Made by a program: the position numbers and the translations under genes
Notes under the pieces: model-generated
What the model was told of the DNA's origin: nothing
The model's database searches: none
What the model saw: the letters and a program-made list of their open reading frames with translations, nothing else
Shown here: positions 51,630-60,023 of the stretch, in pieces
Position numbering within the stretch: position 1 is the first letter of the stretch
How the letters are laid out: each line of letters starts with the position of its first letter
From: S015-6 sp964479535
GTDB taxonomy: Bacteria; Desulfobacterota; DSWW01
Reading direction: 5' to 3'
NCBI GenBank assembly: GCA_964479535.1
Contig: CAYZMM010000019.1
Location: 1-64,000 of the forward strand
Length of the DNA: 64,000 bases

Positions 51630-52694
51630 TCAAATGATCCGCTCTTCGTCGAGCAGTTGTAAGCTCTTGAGCTTCCAGTAGTTTCCACCGGGCACGATCG
51701 TCAGCCGGGCCCGGTAGGCGTTGCAGCGATAGTGAACATGGCCGGAGTGGCTCACCGATCCGTACACGTCCCAGGACGCCACCATGGTGACGCCACCGTC
51801 CTCGACACCTTCCATCGATTCGATGGACTGGATGTCCAGTCGGTCGATGAGGGTCGAGGCCCCTTCGGTCCCATCCATGCGCATGGACTGCCGGTTCTGC
51901 AGGTAGACATCGTTCAGGAATTCCCCGGAAACGCTGCGCGCCAGGAAGTCGTAGACCTCCTCGTCCGTATCCAGCATGAAGGCCCGGTATGTGTTCAGCA
52001 TCAACCCGTGAAGGATCCGCTTCGCCTCCCGGTCCGAAAGCACCTCCTGCCGGAGGATCTTCTTCTCGATCGGAAACCGACCCACGGCACTCCCGCAGAG
52101 GCCACCCGCGATCAGGGCCGTCGCACACAGAAGGATCCCTCGCCTCCGGGCCCGCGGCCGGAGGCTGATGAACCAGGCGGCGGGCAGGAGCAGGAGGGTC
52201 CGCCACCGATCCAGGAACCCGAGGCCCGCCCGCCCGAACCCCCTCTCCGCATCCGGCCCCGCTTCCGGCCCGGGGACCGTCGCCTCCCGCTGTGTCGGAC
52301 GCAGGACCATGCGGTGCACGGCACCGCCGGCCAGCCGGATCCGAACCAGCGCATCCGTCATCGTCTGCTCGAGCCCTTCGATACGGATGCGAGCCCCCGC
52401 CAGGCCTCCGTCCCTGCAGACCATGTTCCATGTCTCGATGACCGCGCTTCCCGTAACGAACCGCTTCCTCGGCGTGGTCATCCGGCACTCCTCCGGAAAC
52501 ACGGGTGTGAACCGGGCCGGAAGGCTCTGATAGCGGGGCACCTTCCAGACGACCCTCACGTTTCCGGAATCGCTTTCCTCCATTTCGAGGGAGGCCGGGC
52601 GAATGTTGTCCGCCCGGGCATCCGTGCATGCCGCAAAGCAGCCCGCACATCCCGCCGCTACCACCAGAAAGGATACAAGCGCTCCAGCCAGCAT
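51630..52694 (-). CDS. exported/membrane hypothetical protein
   Basis: A 354-residue protein with an N-terminal hydrophobic segment (ALVSFLVVAAGCAGCFAACTDARA) that looks like a lipoprotein-type or Sec signal, two central membrane helices (RTLLLLPAAWFISL, GILLCATALIAGG), and a C-terminal domain (FDFLARSVSG, WDVYGSVSHSGHVHYRCNAYRARLTIVPGG). No family recognised. It follows the parvulin gene by 33 bases on the same strand. Confidence 0.65.
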   Translation of the reverse strand: MLAGALVSFLVVAAGCAGCFAACTDARADNIRPASLEMEESDSGNVRVVWKVPRYQSLPARFTPVFPEECRMTTPRKRFVTGSAVIETWNMVCRDGGLAGARIRIEGLEQTMTDALVRIRLAGGAVHRMVLRPTQREATVPGPEAGPDAERGFGRAGLGFLDRWRTLLLLPAAWFISLRPRARRRGILLCATALIAGGLCGSAVGRFPIEKKILRQEVLSDREAKRILHGLMLNTYRAFMLDTDEEVYDFLARSVSGEFLNDVYLQNRQSMRMDGTEGASTLIDRLDIQSIESMEGVEDGGVTMVASWDVYGSVSHSGHVHYRCNAYRARLTIVPGGNYWKLKSLQLLDEERII

Positions 52695-52727
52695 GTTCGA
52701 AGAACCCGTTTCCGTGAAAGCGAAGCC

Positions 52728-53633
52728 TCAGTTCTCTGTTCTGGACCGGTTCAAATCGAGATCGTAGGGCATACCCTCGAGAAGCACACGATACTTCGAG
52801 CGAAGCTCCTGGTAGGCCTTCTGCGACCCTTCCCTTTGCTTCGCTGCCATCCAGTCGGCCGCAAGTCGGTCCTCGATCTCCGCGAGAGCGGGAAGCCGGG
52901 TGTCCGTTCGCTCATGAACATAGACCGCGTGAAGGCCGTATGCGGATCTCACCGGGCCGTGCCAGGAGCCGGCCGAAAGGGCCTTCAGCGTGTTCGCGAA
53001 CTCCGTTCCGAACCGGCCCTCGATTTCCCGGGCGTCGCACCTCTCGCAGCGGGACGGAAGCATGGACGGGTCACCCATTTCGTGGGTGGCTGACGGGAAG
53101 TCGCCCTTCTCGCTCAACCATTCGAGAAGCACCCTCACCGCCTCCTCGGCGCCCTCGACGCCCCGCTTGTCGGTGCTGAAGAAGACCTGGGTGATGGTCG
53201 CACGCCACGGCACCGCGTACTGAGGTGCGTTCTGTTCGAAATAGCGTCGCAGTCCTTCAGCCGAGGGCTCGGCCAGGGTCGAGAGGTCCTTGAAGAGAAA
53301 CTCCATCTTCTGGGCCAGGCGGCGGCGCACCACCATGTCATCCTTGTCCAGTCCCATCCGGACCGCCTCCCGCTCCAGGATCCTCTCCCGGATGAGCTGG
53401 TTGACCTGGCCGCGAAGGTCCTGAGCCGTCGGCTCCCGGCCCATCCGCCTCTTCCACAGGGTCCGGAACCACTCGATGTCGGCGGAGGATACCTCGACGA
53501 GGTAGGGATCCTCCTCAGCCTGTCGCGATCCTCGGTCCAGGAACGCGTGGAGCCCGAATACAGCGAAACCGAGGATGAACAGATGCAGCAGGGGCTCCGT
53601 GACCCAGCGTCGCAACGGCGGCCGTCCTTCCAT
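52728..53633 (-). CDS. membrane-anchored parvulin-type peptidyl-prolyl isomerase
   Basis: A 301-residue protein with one N-terminal membrane helix (PLLHLFILGFAVFGLHAFL), a chaperone-like helical part (VNQLIRERILEREAVRMG), and a C-terminal PpiC domain (GTEFANTLKALSAGSWHGPVRSAYGLHAVYVHER). A CxxC pair (RCERC) sits inside the parvulin region. It would assist folding of exported proteins in the periplasm. ATG 53633 is chosen. It lies close to the 354-residue hypothetical gene downstream. Confidence 0.85.
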   Translation of the reverse strand: MEGRPPLRRWVTEPLLHLFILGFAVFGLHAFLDRGSRQAEEDPYLVEVSSADIEWFRTLWKRRMGREPTAQDLRGQVNQLIRERILEREAVRMGLDKDDMVVRRRLAQKMEFLFKDLSTLAEPSAEGLRRYFEQNAPQYAVPWRATITQVFFSTDKRGVEGAEEAVRVLLEWLSEKGDFPSATHEMGDPSMLPSRCERCDAREIEGRFGTEFANTLKALSAGSWHGPVRSAYGLHAVYVHERTDTRLPALAEIEDRLAADWMAAKQREGSQKAYQELRSKYRVLLEGMPYDLDLNRSRTEN

Positions 53634-53647
53634 TACGTCTTCCCTGT

Positions 53648-54742
53648 CTAGGAAACACCGGGGAGCCCGAAGGAGGGATCGATCTCCGGAGGCCGGGTGT
53701 CCGACCGCCGTACCATGGACAGGCTCTCCGTGAGACAAACGGACACACAGTTGCCGCATCCCACGCAGTGGCCCGGATGGACCGTGACGATCTCACCGTC
53801 CAGGGCGAGGGCCTCCATCTGGCATCGATCGATGCAGTCCCCGCACCCGGTGCAGGTCGCCTCGTCTATGGCCACCTGGAAGTTCGAAAGGGCCAGCAGG
53901 GCCTTGACGTCGTGCTGTTTGAGCATCTTCAGGAACCCGCAGCAGCACCCGCAGCAGTTGCAGACAAAGGCCAGGCTGTCCACGTAGTTGCTCCCGTTGT
54001 GAACCAGGCCCGCCTCCTCCGACGCCTTCAGGAGATCCAGGCACTCCTGTTTGGAGATCCGTTGCCCGAACGCCCGCTCCACCACGAAATCGGCCACCTT
54101 TCCGAAGCTCAGGCAGGCGCGGTCCGGCACGTTCTCGAGCTTGCAGGGATCGTCGATCAGGTAGGCGTGGTGCCGGCAGTAGCAGACCGCGGCGGCAAAG
54201 GACTCCTCCTTGTCCACCAGCTCGGCCAGCTTCTCGAAGGGATAGATTTCGGTGCCCGAGGGCAGTTCCTCCTGCACCGTGATCGTACGGGCTGCCGGCT
54301 CGGGCACGAGCTGCTTCGCCATCTCCGGATCCTTCATGGCGGCGACCATCATGCCTTCCAGATTCTGGCCGAACTCGTGCATCATCTTCGCCTTCTTGCG
54401 GTCGAGGGGCGTGTCCGTGCCCTTCATGAGCTGAAATTCCCAGACCCCCGGAACGAAGGGGGTGAGCGCATACGCCGTCTCCCCCGCGTCGTTCCTGGCG
54501 GTGAAGACCAGCCCGCTGTCCGCCATGGTTTCGAGGGCCCCGACGAGCTCATGTTCGTCCCGGCCCAGCTGTTTCGCCAGGTCCGGCGCCGGATGGGCCC
54601 CCTTCGGCATGGCCGCGCCGAGAGCCGCCTGCTCCTCGGTGTAGTACTCACGCAGGATGTCCAGGAACGCATCCACCAGGGGCATCTTGACCGGGTACAC
54701 ATTCAGTCGTTCCCCAAGCCTGTAGTAGACGTCCTCGCTCAT
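53648..54742 (-). CDS. ferredoxin-type 4Fe-4S protein with extra Cys-rich region
   Basis: The 364-residue protein has a helical N-terminal part (possibly winged-helix, residues 1-120), a Cys-rich middle (AVCYCRHHAYLIDDPCK; FVCNCCGCCCGFLKML), and two C-terminal 4Fe-4S motifs (CTGCGDCIDRCQMEAL, CVGCGNCVSVCLTESL). Such proteins are found beside corrinoid methyltransferase systems, where they may reduce the corrinoid. Here it lies 42 bases after the UroD-corrinoid fusion in the same direction, so a role in reactivating the cobalt centre is a reasonable inference. Confidence 0.83.
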   Translation of the reverse strand: MSEDVYYRLGERLNVYPVKMPLVDAFLDILREYYTEEQAALGAAMPKGAHPAPDLAKQLGRDEHELVGALETMADSGLVFTARNDAGETAYALTPFVPGVWEFQLMKGTDTPLDRKKAKMMHEFGQNLEGMMVAAMKDPEMAKQLVPEPAARTITVQEELPSGTEIYPFEKLAELVDKEESFAAAVCYCRHHAYLIDDPCKLENVPDRACLSFGKVADFVVERAFGQRISKQECLDLLKASEEAGLVHNGSNYVDSLAFVCNCCGCCCGFLKMLKQHDVKALLALSNFQVAIDEATCTGCGDCIDRCQMEALALDGEIVTVHPGHCVGCGNCVSVCLTESLSMVRRSDTRPPEIDPSFGLPGVS

Positions 54743-54784
54743 GGCTCGCTTCTCCTTGGTTAGGATCTTCGTTGAAAGCCCTTC

Positions 54785-56608
54785 TCAATGACCCTGAAGA
54801 AAATCCCGGCACCGGTTGATTCCCTCCTTCGGGTCGAGGGTCCATGCGTCGGCACCCACGTATTCCCGCACCTGCATCGTGGTCGGGCCGCCGCCGATGA
54901 TCACGAATCTTCCCTCCCGCAGGTTGCGTTCTTCCAGGAGCTCGACCACCTGTTTCATGGAGGCGAAGGTCGGCGTGATCAGGGCGGACATGGCCACGAT
55001 CTTCGCCTTCGTCTCCATCACCTTGTCCACGATCGCCTCGGGCGCCACGTCCACGCCGAGGTCGAAGACCTCGAACCCGCCCACCTTGAAGAGGCCTGCG
55101 ACGATGTTCTTGCCCAGGTCGTGGATGTCGCCCTTCGGGGTTGCGATGACGACGGCCCCGAGCGACGCGGGCCCCTGCCCTTCGGCAAGGAGGGGCTCCA
55201 CCTTTTCCATCACCCGCTTGAAGATGTCGGCGGACATGATGAGCTCGGAGAGGAAGTACTCCCCCGTGCTGTACAGGTCGCCCACCAGTTCCATGCCCAC
55301 ACGGCATTCGTTCAGAATGGCCAGGGGGTCCCTGCCCGCTGAAATGGCCTGGTCCGCCCGCTGCGTCGCCTCATCGAAGCTCAGGCCGGCGATCGCCTGG
55401 GCGATCTCCCCGGTGGGCTCCGCCTTCAGAACCTCCTGCTTCCCGGCCTTCTGCTCCGGCTGCGCGGCCGGACGGCCCTTCTTCCCCCGGTAGCTCTTCG
55501 CCGTTTCCACCATGGCCCGCAGGTTTTCCGGCTTCACGTCGATGGGGCACTCGCACCCGGTGGTCAGCATGAACCCGCCGCCGTCGCCCACCTCGTCGAT
55601 GAGCCGCTTGCAGTACGCCTCCACCTCTTCGGGCTGGCCCAGGGAGAGGAGGGCCGCCGGCACGTCGCCGCTGATGCACATGTGCCCCTTCAGGACCTCC
55701 TTCGCCTTGAAGATGTCCGTCGTGCCGTCCAGATCACAGATGCACTTCCCCTTCGGAAGCTGTTTGAGATAGGGGAGGTTCAGCCCGTAATCCGTGTCGA
55801 AGTGCAGCCAGGGGATGATCCCCTCCGAGATGAAGGCATCCACGTAGCGCTGCAGAAAGGGCCACTCGAAGCGCTCGAAGACGGGCAGGCGGTAGTAGTA
55901 CCCGGAACTTCGTTCCAGCACGATGAAGGCGAGCGGCTTGCCGTTGTTCCTGCAGACCTGGACGGCGTTCGCGATCAGATCGTCGCAGCTCGCCCGGATG
56001 GCGGCCTCCACCTTGTCCGGGACCTCGTACAGGTCCTTGGTGAACTCCATCAGGGTCCGGCAGAGCGAGAAGGACATCATCACCGAGTCCACGGCCACGC
56101 CCATGAAGATGGGCATCCCCTGCTCCTCGCAGATCTTCATGTCCTCCACGAACAGGTCGTTGCTCATGCGCTGCATGGTGGAGAACTGCTCCAGGCTCTT
56201 CCGGCTGATCTTCTCGTAGTGCTCGTCCCAGAAGGCGTTCCAGCCCAGGGCGGCGATCTTGTCGTAGTCTTCCCGCTCGAAGAGGACGCGTTCGTCGATC
56301 TGGTACAGGTCGTCTTCGCCCAGGTGCCTTCCCGGAATCAGGGTGCGCACCGGCGCCGCGCAGTGTTTCCCCGGCAGCATGGGCCAGTAGAAATTCGGCT
56401 TCGAGCCGTAGTCGTAGCCGTACTCCTTGAAGCAACGGATCAGGCAATCACGGGCCACGTTGTGATCCGCCCAGGCCTCCGCCTGGGTCCTGCCGCACAA
56501 CCGGGGCGCGGCCGTGACCAGGATCGGGAAGACCGGGGGGCGGTCCACCGACTCCACGGCGACGGCGGCCTGCATCCTCTCCTCGACGGTCATGGTTTCG
56601 GGGATCAA
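54785..56608 (-). CDS. UroD-type methyltransferase fused to B12-binding corrinoid protein
   Basis: At 607 residues this protein joins a uroporphyrinogen-decarboxylase-fold methyltransferase (about 1-370; MtaA/MtbA-like) through a Lys/Pro/Gln-rich linker (378-400) to a corrinoid module: helical cap (about 400-480) and a B12-binding Rossmann domain with the D494-x-H496-x-x-G499 motif (GDIHDLGKN) that supplies the lower cobalt ligand. Methyl carriers and transferases are usually separate proteins, so the fusion brings substrate and carrier together. The methyl donor is unknown. Its partner ferredoxin gene follows. Confidence 0.92.
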   Translation of the reverse strand: MIPETMTVEERMQAAVAVESVDRPPVFPILVTAAPRLCGRTQAEAWADHNVARDCLIRCFKEYGYDYGSKPNFYWPMLPGKHCAAPVRTLIPGRHLGEDDLYQIDERVLFEREDYDKIAALGWNAFWDEHYEKISRKSLEQFSTMQRMSNDLFVEDMKICEEQGMPIFMGVAVDSVMMSFSLCRTLMEFTKDLYEVPDKVEAAIRASCDDLIANAVQVCRNNGKPLAFIVLERSSGYYYRLPVFERFEWPFLQRYVDAFISEGIIPWLHFDTDYGLNLPYLKQLPKGKCICDLDGTTDIFKAKEVLKGHMCISGDVPAALLSLGQPEEVEAYCKRLIDEVGDGGGFMLTTGCECPIDVKPENLRAMVETAKSYRGKKGRPAAQPEQKAGKQEVLKAEPTGEIAQAIAGLSFDEATQRADQAISAGRDPLAILNECRVGMELVGDLYSTGEYFLSELIMSADIFKRVMEKVEPLLAEGQGPASLGAVVIATPKGDIHDLGKNIVAGLFKVGGFEVFDLGVDVAPEAIVDKVMETKAKIVAMSALITPTFASMKQVVELLEERNLREGRFVIIGGGPTTMQVREYVGADAWTLDPKEGINRCRDFLQGH

Positions 56609-56657
56609 GTGCTCCTCCTAGGTTTCAGGTTTCTCCATTCCTGATGCGAGGCACAGC

Positions 56658-56966
56658 TTACACCGGTTCCTTTCGAAAGCTGTCCAGATAGTGGAAGAAC
56701 GCCATGACGGGATGCCTGTACACCATTCTCGGTCCTGCGTACCGCATGACCGCTCGAACCTTCTCCCTCATGGCCGGCTTGAAGCAGTGGACGGGGCACT
56801 TGGCGCACGTCGTCTTCTCCTCCTGGAAGGGGCACTTGCCGAGGCGGGCCCGTGCATACTCCACGAGCTCGCTGCATTCGGAGCAGAGCTCAGGCCCTGT
56901 CTCCCGGTGCAGATCGCCGCAATACATGCTGATCATCGCTTCGAGGGTCTTCCGTTCCCTCTTCAT
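56658..56966 (-). CDS. nitrous-oxide-stimulated promoter family protein (YgbA-like)
   Basis: The 102-residue protein has four conserved CxxC-type sites: MYCGDLH, ELCSECSEL, KCPFQEEKTTCAKCPVHCF, and ends VYRHPVMAFFHYLDSF. This is the YgbA/nitrous-oxide-stimulated family, Cys-rich and expressed under nitrosative stress in other bacteria; function unknown. The ATG at 56966 is chosen from family length; the frame is open further upstream. It is 50 bases before the corrinoid gene. Confidence 0.8.
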   Translation of the reverse strand: MKRERKTLEAMISMYCGDLHRETGPELCSECSELVEYARARLGKCPFQEEKTTCAKCPVHCFKPAMREKVRAVMRYAGPRMVYRHPVMAFFHYLDSFRKEPV

Positions 56967-57184
56967 TCTTGCATGTTCTTCCGGCAAGGCGGGTTCCTCT
57001 TCCCCTCCCCGGGCGGTTCGTCTTCCATGCGCTTCAGGAGTCTGTGCTCGGCCGTCTACCCACATTCTATATGCCATTCGGAGGTGCGTAAACCCGGAGG
57101 GCGCTCTTCTCTTTGACCTGGAAGAGAACGATGATACCATCATCCACATCCCCGCAGTGGAGAAACACTGGCAGGAGAGGACGC

Positions 57185-58009
57185 ATGACCCTCAAGGGTG
57201 CATTCCGAAAGATGATCGCCGGATTGGCGGCGCACCTGGCGCCACCCTACATCGCGGATGTCTTCTTCCCGCCCTTTCACAGAGGCGGTCAGCCGAAAGA
57301 TTCCCAGTTCATGGCGATCCGGCTGGAGGGAGATGCCACCGGCATCAGCTACCTCCTCCTCACGGATGCAAACGAGGAGACCTACAACGCGCTCCGGTCG
57401 GCCGCTTTCATCGGGAAAGACCCCCTGGACTACGCTCTCGCCTTTGGCGGCGAGGATCCGGTGCAGGAGATGATCGCTCTGGGCGCCATCAACGCGATCT
57501 GTCAGCACGTGATGCGGAAGACCGAGTTCCGGATCGAATCCGCTCCGGATCCGTTCGGTATGTTGTCGGTCGAAAGGGACGACAGGATCGGCATGGTGGG
57601 TCTCTTCGTCCCGCTGGCAAAGGCGATCCGGAAGGAGGGCGCGGAACTCGTTGTGATCGAGAAGAAAGACGAACTGATCGAGAAATTCCCCGATCTGCCG
57701 ATCAGGCTGGACCCCTCGGAGCTCGGCACCTGCAACAAGGTATTGTGCACGGGAACCACCCTGTTGAACGATTCGCTCGATGAAATCCTTTCTCACTGTT
57801 CTCCGGATGCCTTCACATCCATCATCGGACCCACCGCAGGATACTTCCCGGATCCCCTCTTCGCACGGGGAATCGATTTGGTGGGAGGGCGGGTCGTGAC
57901 GGACGGCGCACGGTTCCTCGAGCGCCTGGCCGCGGGAAAACGCTGGGGAGACACCACGCGGCCCACCTGTTTCCGGAAAGACACCTACCCCGGCCTTCCC
58001 CGGCCCTAA
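57185..58009 (+). CDS. DUF364/DUF4213 (putative heavy-metal chelation) protein
   Basis: A 274-residue protein with the same fold as 27221-27985: GAINAICQHVM, DRIGMVGLFVPLAKAIRKEGAELVVIEKKDEL, and LGTCNKVLCTGTTLLNDSLDEIL, IGPTAGYFPDPLFARGIDLVGG at the C-terminus. AGGAGAGG precedes the ATG. Family function is not known; metal or cofactor handling has been proposed. It lies beside a GntR-2-hydroxyacyl-CoA dehydratase operon and may serve it. Confidence 0.8.
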   Translation: MTLKGAFRKMIAGLAAHLAPPYIADVFFPPFHRGGQPKDSQFMAIRLEGDATGISYLLLTDANEETYNALRSAAFIGKDPLDYALAFGGEDPVQEMIALGAINAICQHVMRKTEFRIESAPDPFGMLSVERDDRIGMVGLFVPLAKAIRKEGAELVVIEKKDELIEKFPDLPIRLDPSELGTCNKVLCTGTTLLNDSLDEILSHCSPDAFTSIIGPTAGYFPDPLFARGIDLVGGRVVTDGARFLERLAAGKRWGDTTRPTCFRKDTYPGLPRP

Positions 58010-58056
58010 CGGCTCGCCCCCCCCGGGTACAGGGACCAAACTGCCGACGTCCTTTC

Positions 58057-58113
58057 ACAAATCGGGGACAGCCACCCATTTCCGGCAGAAATGGGTGGCT
58101 GTCCCCGATTTGT
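58057..58113. repeat. perfect 26-bp inverted repeat (REP-like hairpin)
   Basis: The arms 58057-58082 and 58088-58113 are perfectly complementary and surround a 5-base loop (CGGCA). The arm carries GGGGACAGCCACCC, a core common in REP elements that are moved by TnpA-REP (RAYT) transposases. It follows the DUF364 gene and could act as its terminator or stabilise its mRNA. No RAYT gene is present in this window. Confidence 0.8.
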
Positions 58114-58154
58114 AAGGGGTTGGAATATATGGAACGTGCTATTCTGTTTTTTTG

Positions 58155-58183
58155 TTGACAGTCGGAAGTCGATCGACGATAAT
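58155..58183 (+). promoter_or_regulatory. sigma-70 promoter for GntR-dehydratase operon
   Basis: TTGACA (58155-58160) and GATAAT (58178-58183) are 17 bases apart, an almost perfect consensus. The palindrome TCGATCGA lies between them and could be an operator for the GntR regulator encoded immediately downstream. Confidence 0.75.
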
Positions 58184-58228
58184 GTCCAAGAAATCACGCT
58201 TCCCCCGCCTAGAGAAGATTTCAGAGAA

Positions 58229-58906
58229 ATGACTTCAGCGGCCCCAATCCAGAATTTCGACAGCATTTCCGGGCAGATAGCCAAGATTCTTGCCGAACGG
58301 ATCATTCGCGGCGAAATGGAGCCCGGGCAGCGCATCCTCGAGCAGACGGTCTCGGACGAGATGGGTGTCAGCCGCAGCCCGGTTCGGGAAGCCTTCCTCG
58401 CGCTCGAGAAGCAACGCCTGGTCGAGATCCTTCCCCGCCGGGGAGCCCGTGTGACCGAAATGTCCAGAGCGAACGTCGAGTCTCTGTATGACCTCGTCAC
58501 GGAACTCTACGCTCTGGCTGCGAGAAGAGCGGCGGAATGCCACACCGAAGAGGATCTGGCCAGGATCCGGCGGACCGTTGAGCACATCCGAGCCTGTGCC
58601 GAGAAGGGGGATCCGGAAGCGTACTACGACGCGATCTTCGAATTCTCCTTTGCGGCCCTGGAGGCGGCCAGAAACCCCTTGCTCACCCAGACCCTCGGTG
58701 ACCTGAATGCACTGACGAGACGGGCCCAGTTCGGAACCCTGTCGCGACGCGCGGACGACCTCACGAAGAACGCGGCCTTCTTCGAACGTGCCATGGAATA
58801 TCTTGAAGAGGGGAATCCCCAGAAGGTCGTGCAGACCATCCGGGAATACGGAATGAACGAGAAGGACTTTGCCATGAAACTGCTGGTGAAGAACGATGCT
58901 CGATGA
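58229..58906 (+). CDS. GntR-family regulator with FCD domain
   Basis: The 225-residue regulator has the winged-helix start (QIAKILAERIIRGEMEPGQRILEQTVSDEMGVSRSPVREAFLALEKQRLVEILPRRGARV) and a helical FCD ligand domain. FCD proteins usually sense carboxylic acids or acyl-CoA-like metabolites. It overlaps the dehydratase gene by 11 bases, so regulator and enzyme are made from one transcript. The ATG at 58229 is chosen from the domain start; the longer open frame begins inside the repeat. Confidence 0.9.
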   Translation: MTSAAPIQNFDSISGQIAKILAERIIRGEMEPGQRILEQTVSDEMGVSRSPVREAFLALEKQRLVEILPRRGARVTEMSRANVESLYDLVTELYALAARRAAECHTEEDLARIRRTVEHIRACAEKGDPEAYYDAIFEFSFAALEAARNPLLTQTLGDLNALTRRAQFGTLSRRADDLTKNAAFFERAMEYLEEGNPQKVVQTIREYGMNEKDFAMKLLVKNDAR

Positions 58907-60023
58907 CAGAATCCTCGAGGCGGTAAGAACCCTTGAAAACCCGGACATCGCGGCGTTCCGTGCGGAAGGCGGCCGAGCGATCGGATTCTTCTGCAGCTAC
59001 GTGCCGGAGGAGCTTCTGAACGCAGACGGGCTCGCCTCCTTCCGGATGAGGTCCATCGGTTGCCAGGCCACGGAGGTGGCGGACGGCTGCATGGGGCTCT
59101 TCAACTGCAGCTACACCCGGCACTGCTTCGAGCAGGGCATGGAAGGGGAATACGCGTTCCTGGACGGCTTCGTCTTCGTCCCGGGCTGCGATCACATGCG
59201 GAGGCTCTACGACAACTGGGGCCATTTCGTGAAGCCGGAGTTCCTCGCCATCGTCGACATGCCCCATCTCCGGGACGAGGACGCGCTCACGTGGTACAGA
59301 GACGAGATCGAGGTCCTCTGGAACAGGCTTTCCGACCGATTCTCCCTTCCCGACGGGCGGGAAGCCGTCTGGGAGGGAATCCGCAGGACCAACCGGGTTC
59401 GACAACTCCTCTCGGACCTGGACCGGCAGCGTTGGCTGGACACACCCAGGCTGAGCGGAAGACAGTTGCAGGAGATCTCCCTCTTCGCAGCCAGCGTTCC
59501 GAAGGAATGCGCCGTACCCGTGTTGGAGGAACTGGCCGGAGAAACCCCGGCCAACTCCCTGACCGAGCCCTACCGTGCGCGGGTCCTGCTCGTGGGGTCC
59601 CACCTGGACGACCCGGGATTCGTCGATGTCCTCGAAGAAACCGGAGCGCTCGTGGTGCGCGACGCCTACTGCTGCGGCCTGCGGGACCAGCTGGATCTCG
59701 TGGACGAGAGCGACGAGAAGGCCGACCCCTTCGAGGCCATCGCCCGCAGGTATCTCGACCGGCTCTCCTGCCCCAGGATGTACGGGGACTACCCGCGCAG
59801 GCTGGAGGAGATCCTTCGGATGGCTGAAGAGGCGCGGGTGGACGGCATCATCCTGGAGCAGCTCAAGTTCTGCGAGACCTGGGGTATCGACGGCAACGTC
59901 CTCCTGAAGGATCTCAAAGACAAAGGCTTTCCCGTCCTCAAGCTGGAAAGAGAATACCGGGTCAGCGCGAAAGGCCAGATACGGACCCGGGTGCAGGCCT
60001 TCCTGGAGAGCATGGGCAAGTGA
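58896..60023 (+). CDS. 2-hydroxyacyl-CoA dehydratase family subunit (smaller)
   Basis: A 375-residue member of the HgdB/BcrC/FldC family: IGFFCSYVPEELLNADG near the start, ADGCMGLFNCSYTRHCFEQ and LEQLKFCETWGIDG, which supply cluster-ligand cysteines. Family members bind 4Fe-4S clusters and catalyse radical dehydration of 2-hydroxyacyl-CoA or dearomatisation of benzoyl-CoA. It overlaps its neighbours on both sides (11 and 4 bases). An activator ATPase (HgdC type) is not next to it. Confidence 0.87.
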   Translation: MLDDRILEAVRTLENPDIAAFRAEGGRAIGFFCSYVPEELLNADGLASFRMRSIGCQATEVADGCMGLFNCSYTRHCFEQGMEGEYAFLDGFVFVPGCDHMRRLYDNWGHFVKPEFLAIVDMPHLRDEDALTWYRDEIEVLWNRLSDRFSLPDGREAVWEGIRRTNRVRQLLSDLDRQRWLDTPRLSGRQLQEISLFAASVPKECAVPVLEELAGETPANSLTEPYRARVLLVGSHLDDPGFVDVLEETGALVVRDAYCCGLRDQLDLVDESDEKADPFEAIARRYLDRLSCPRMYGDYPRRLEEILRMAEEARVDGIILEQLKFCETWGIDGNVLLKDLKDKGFPVLKLEREYRVSAKGQIRTRVQAFLESMGK

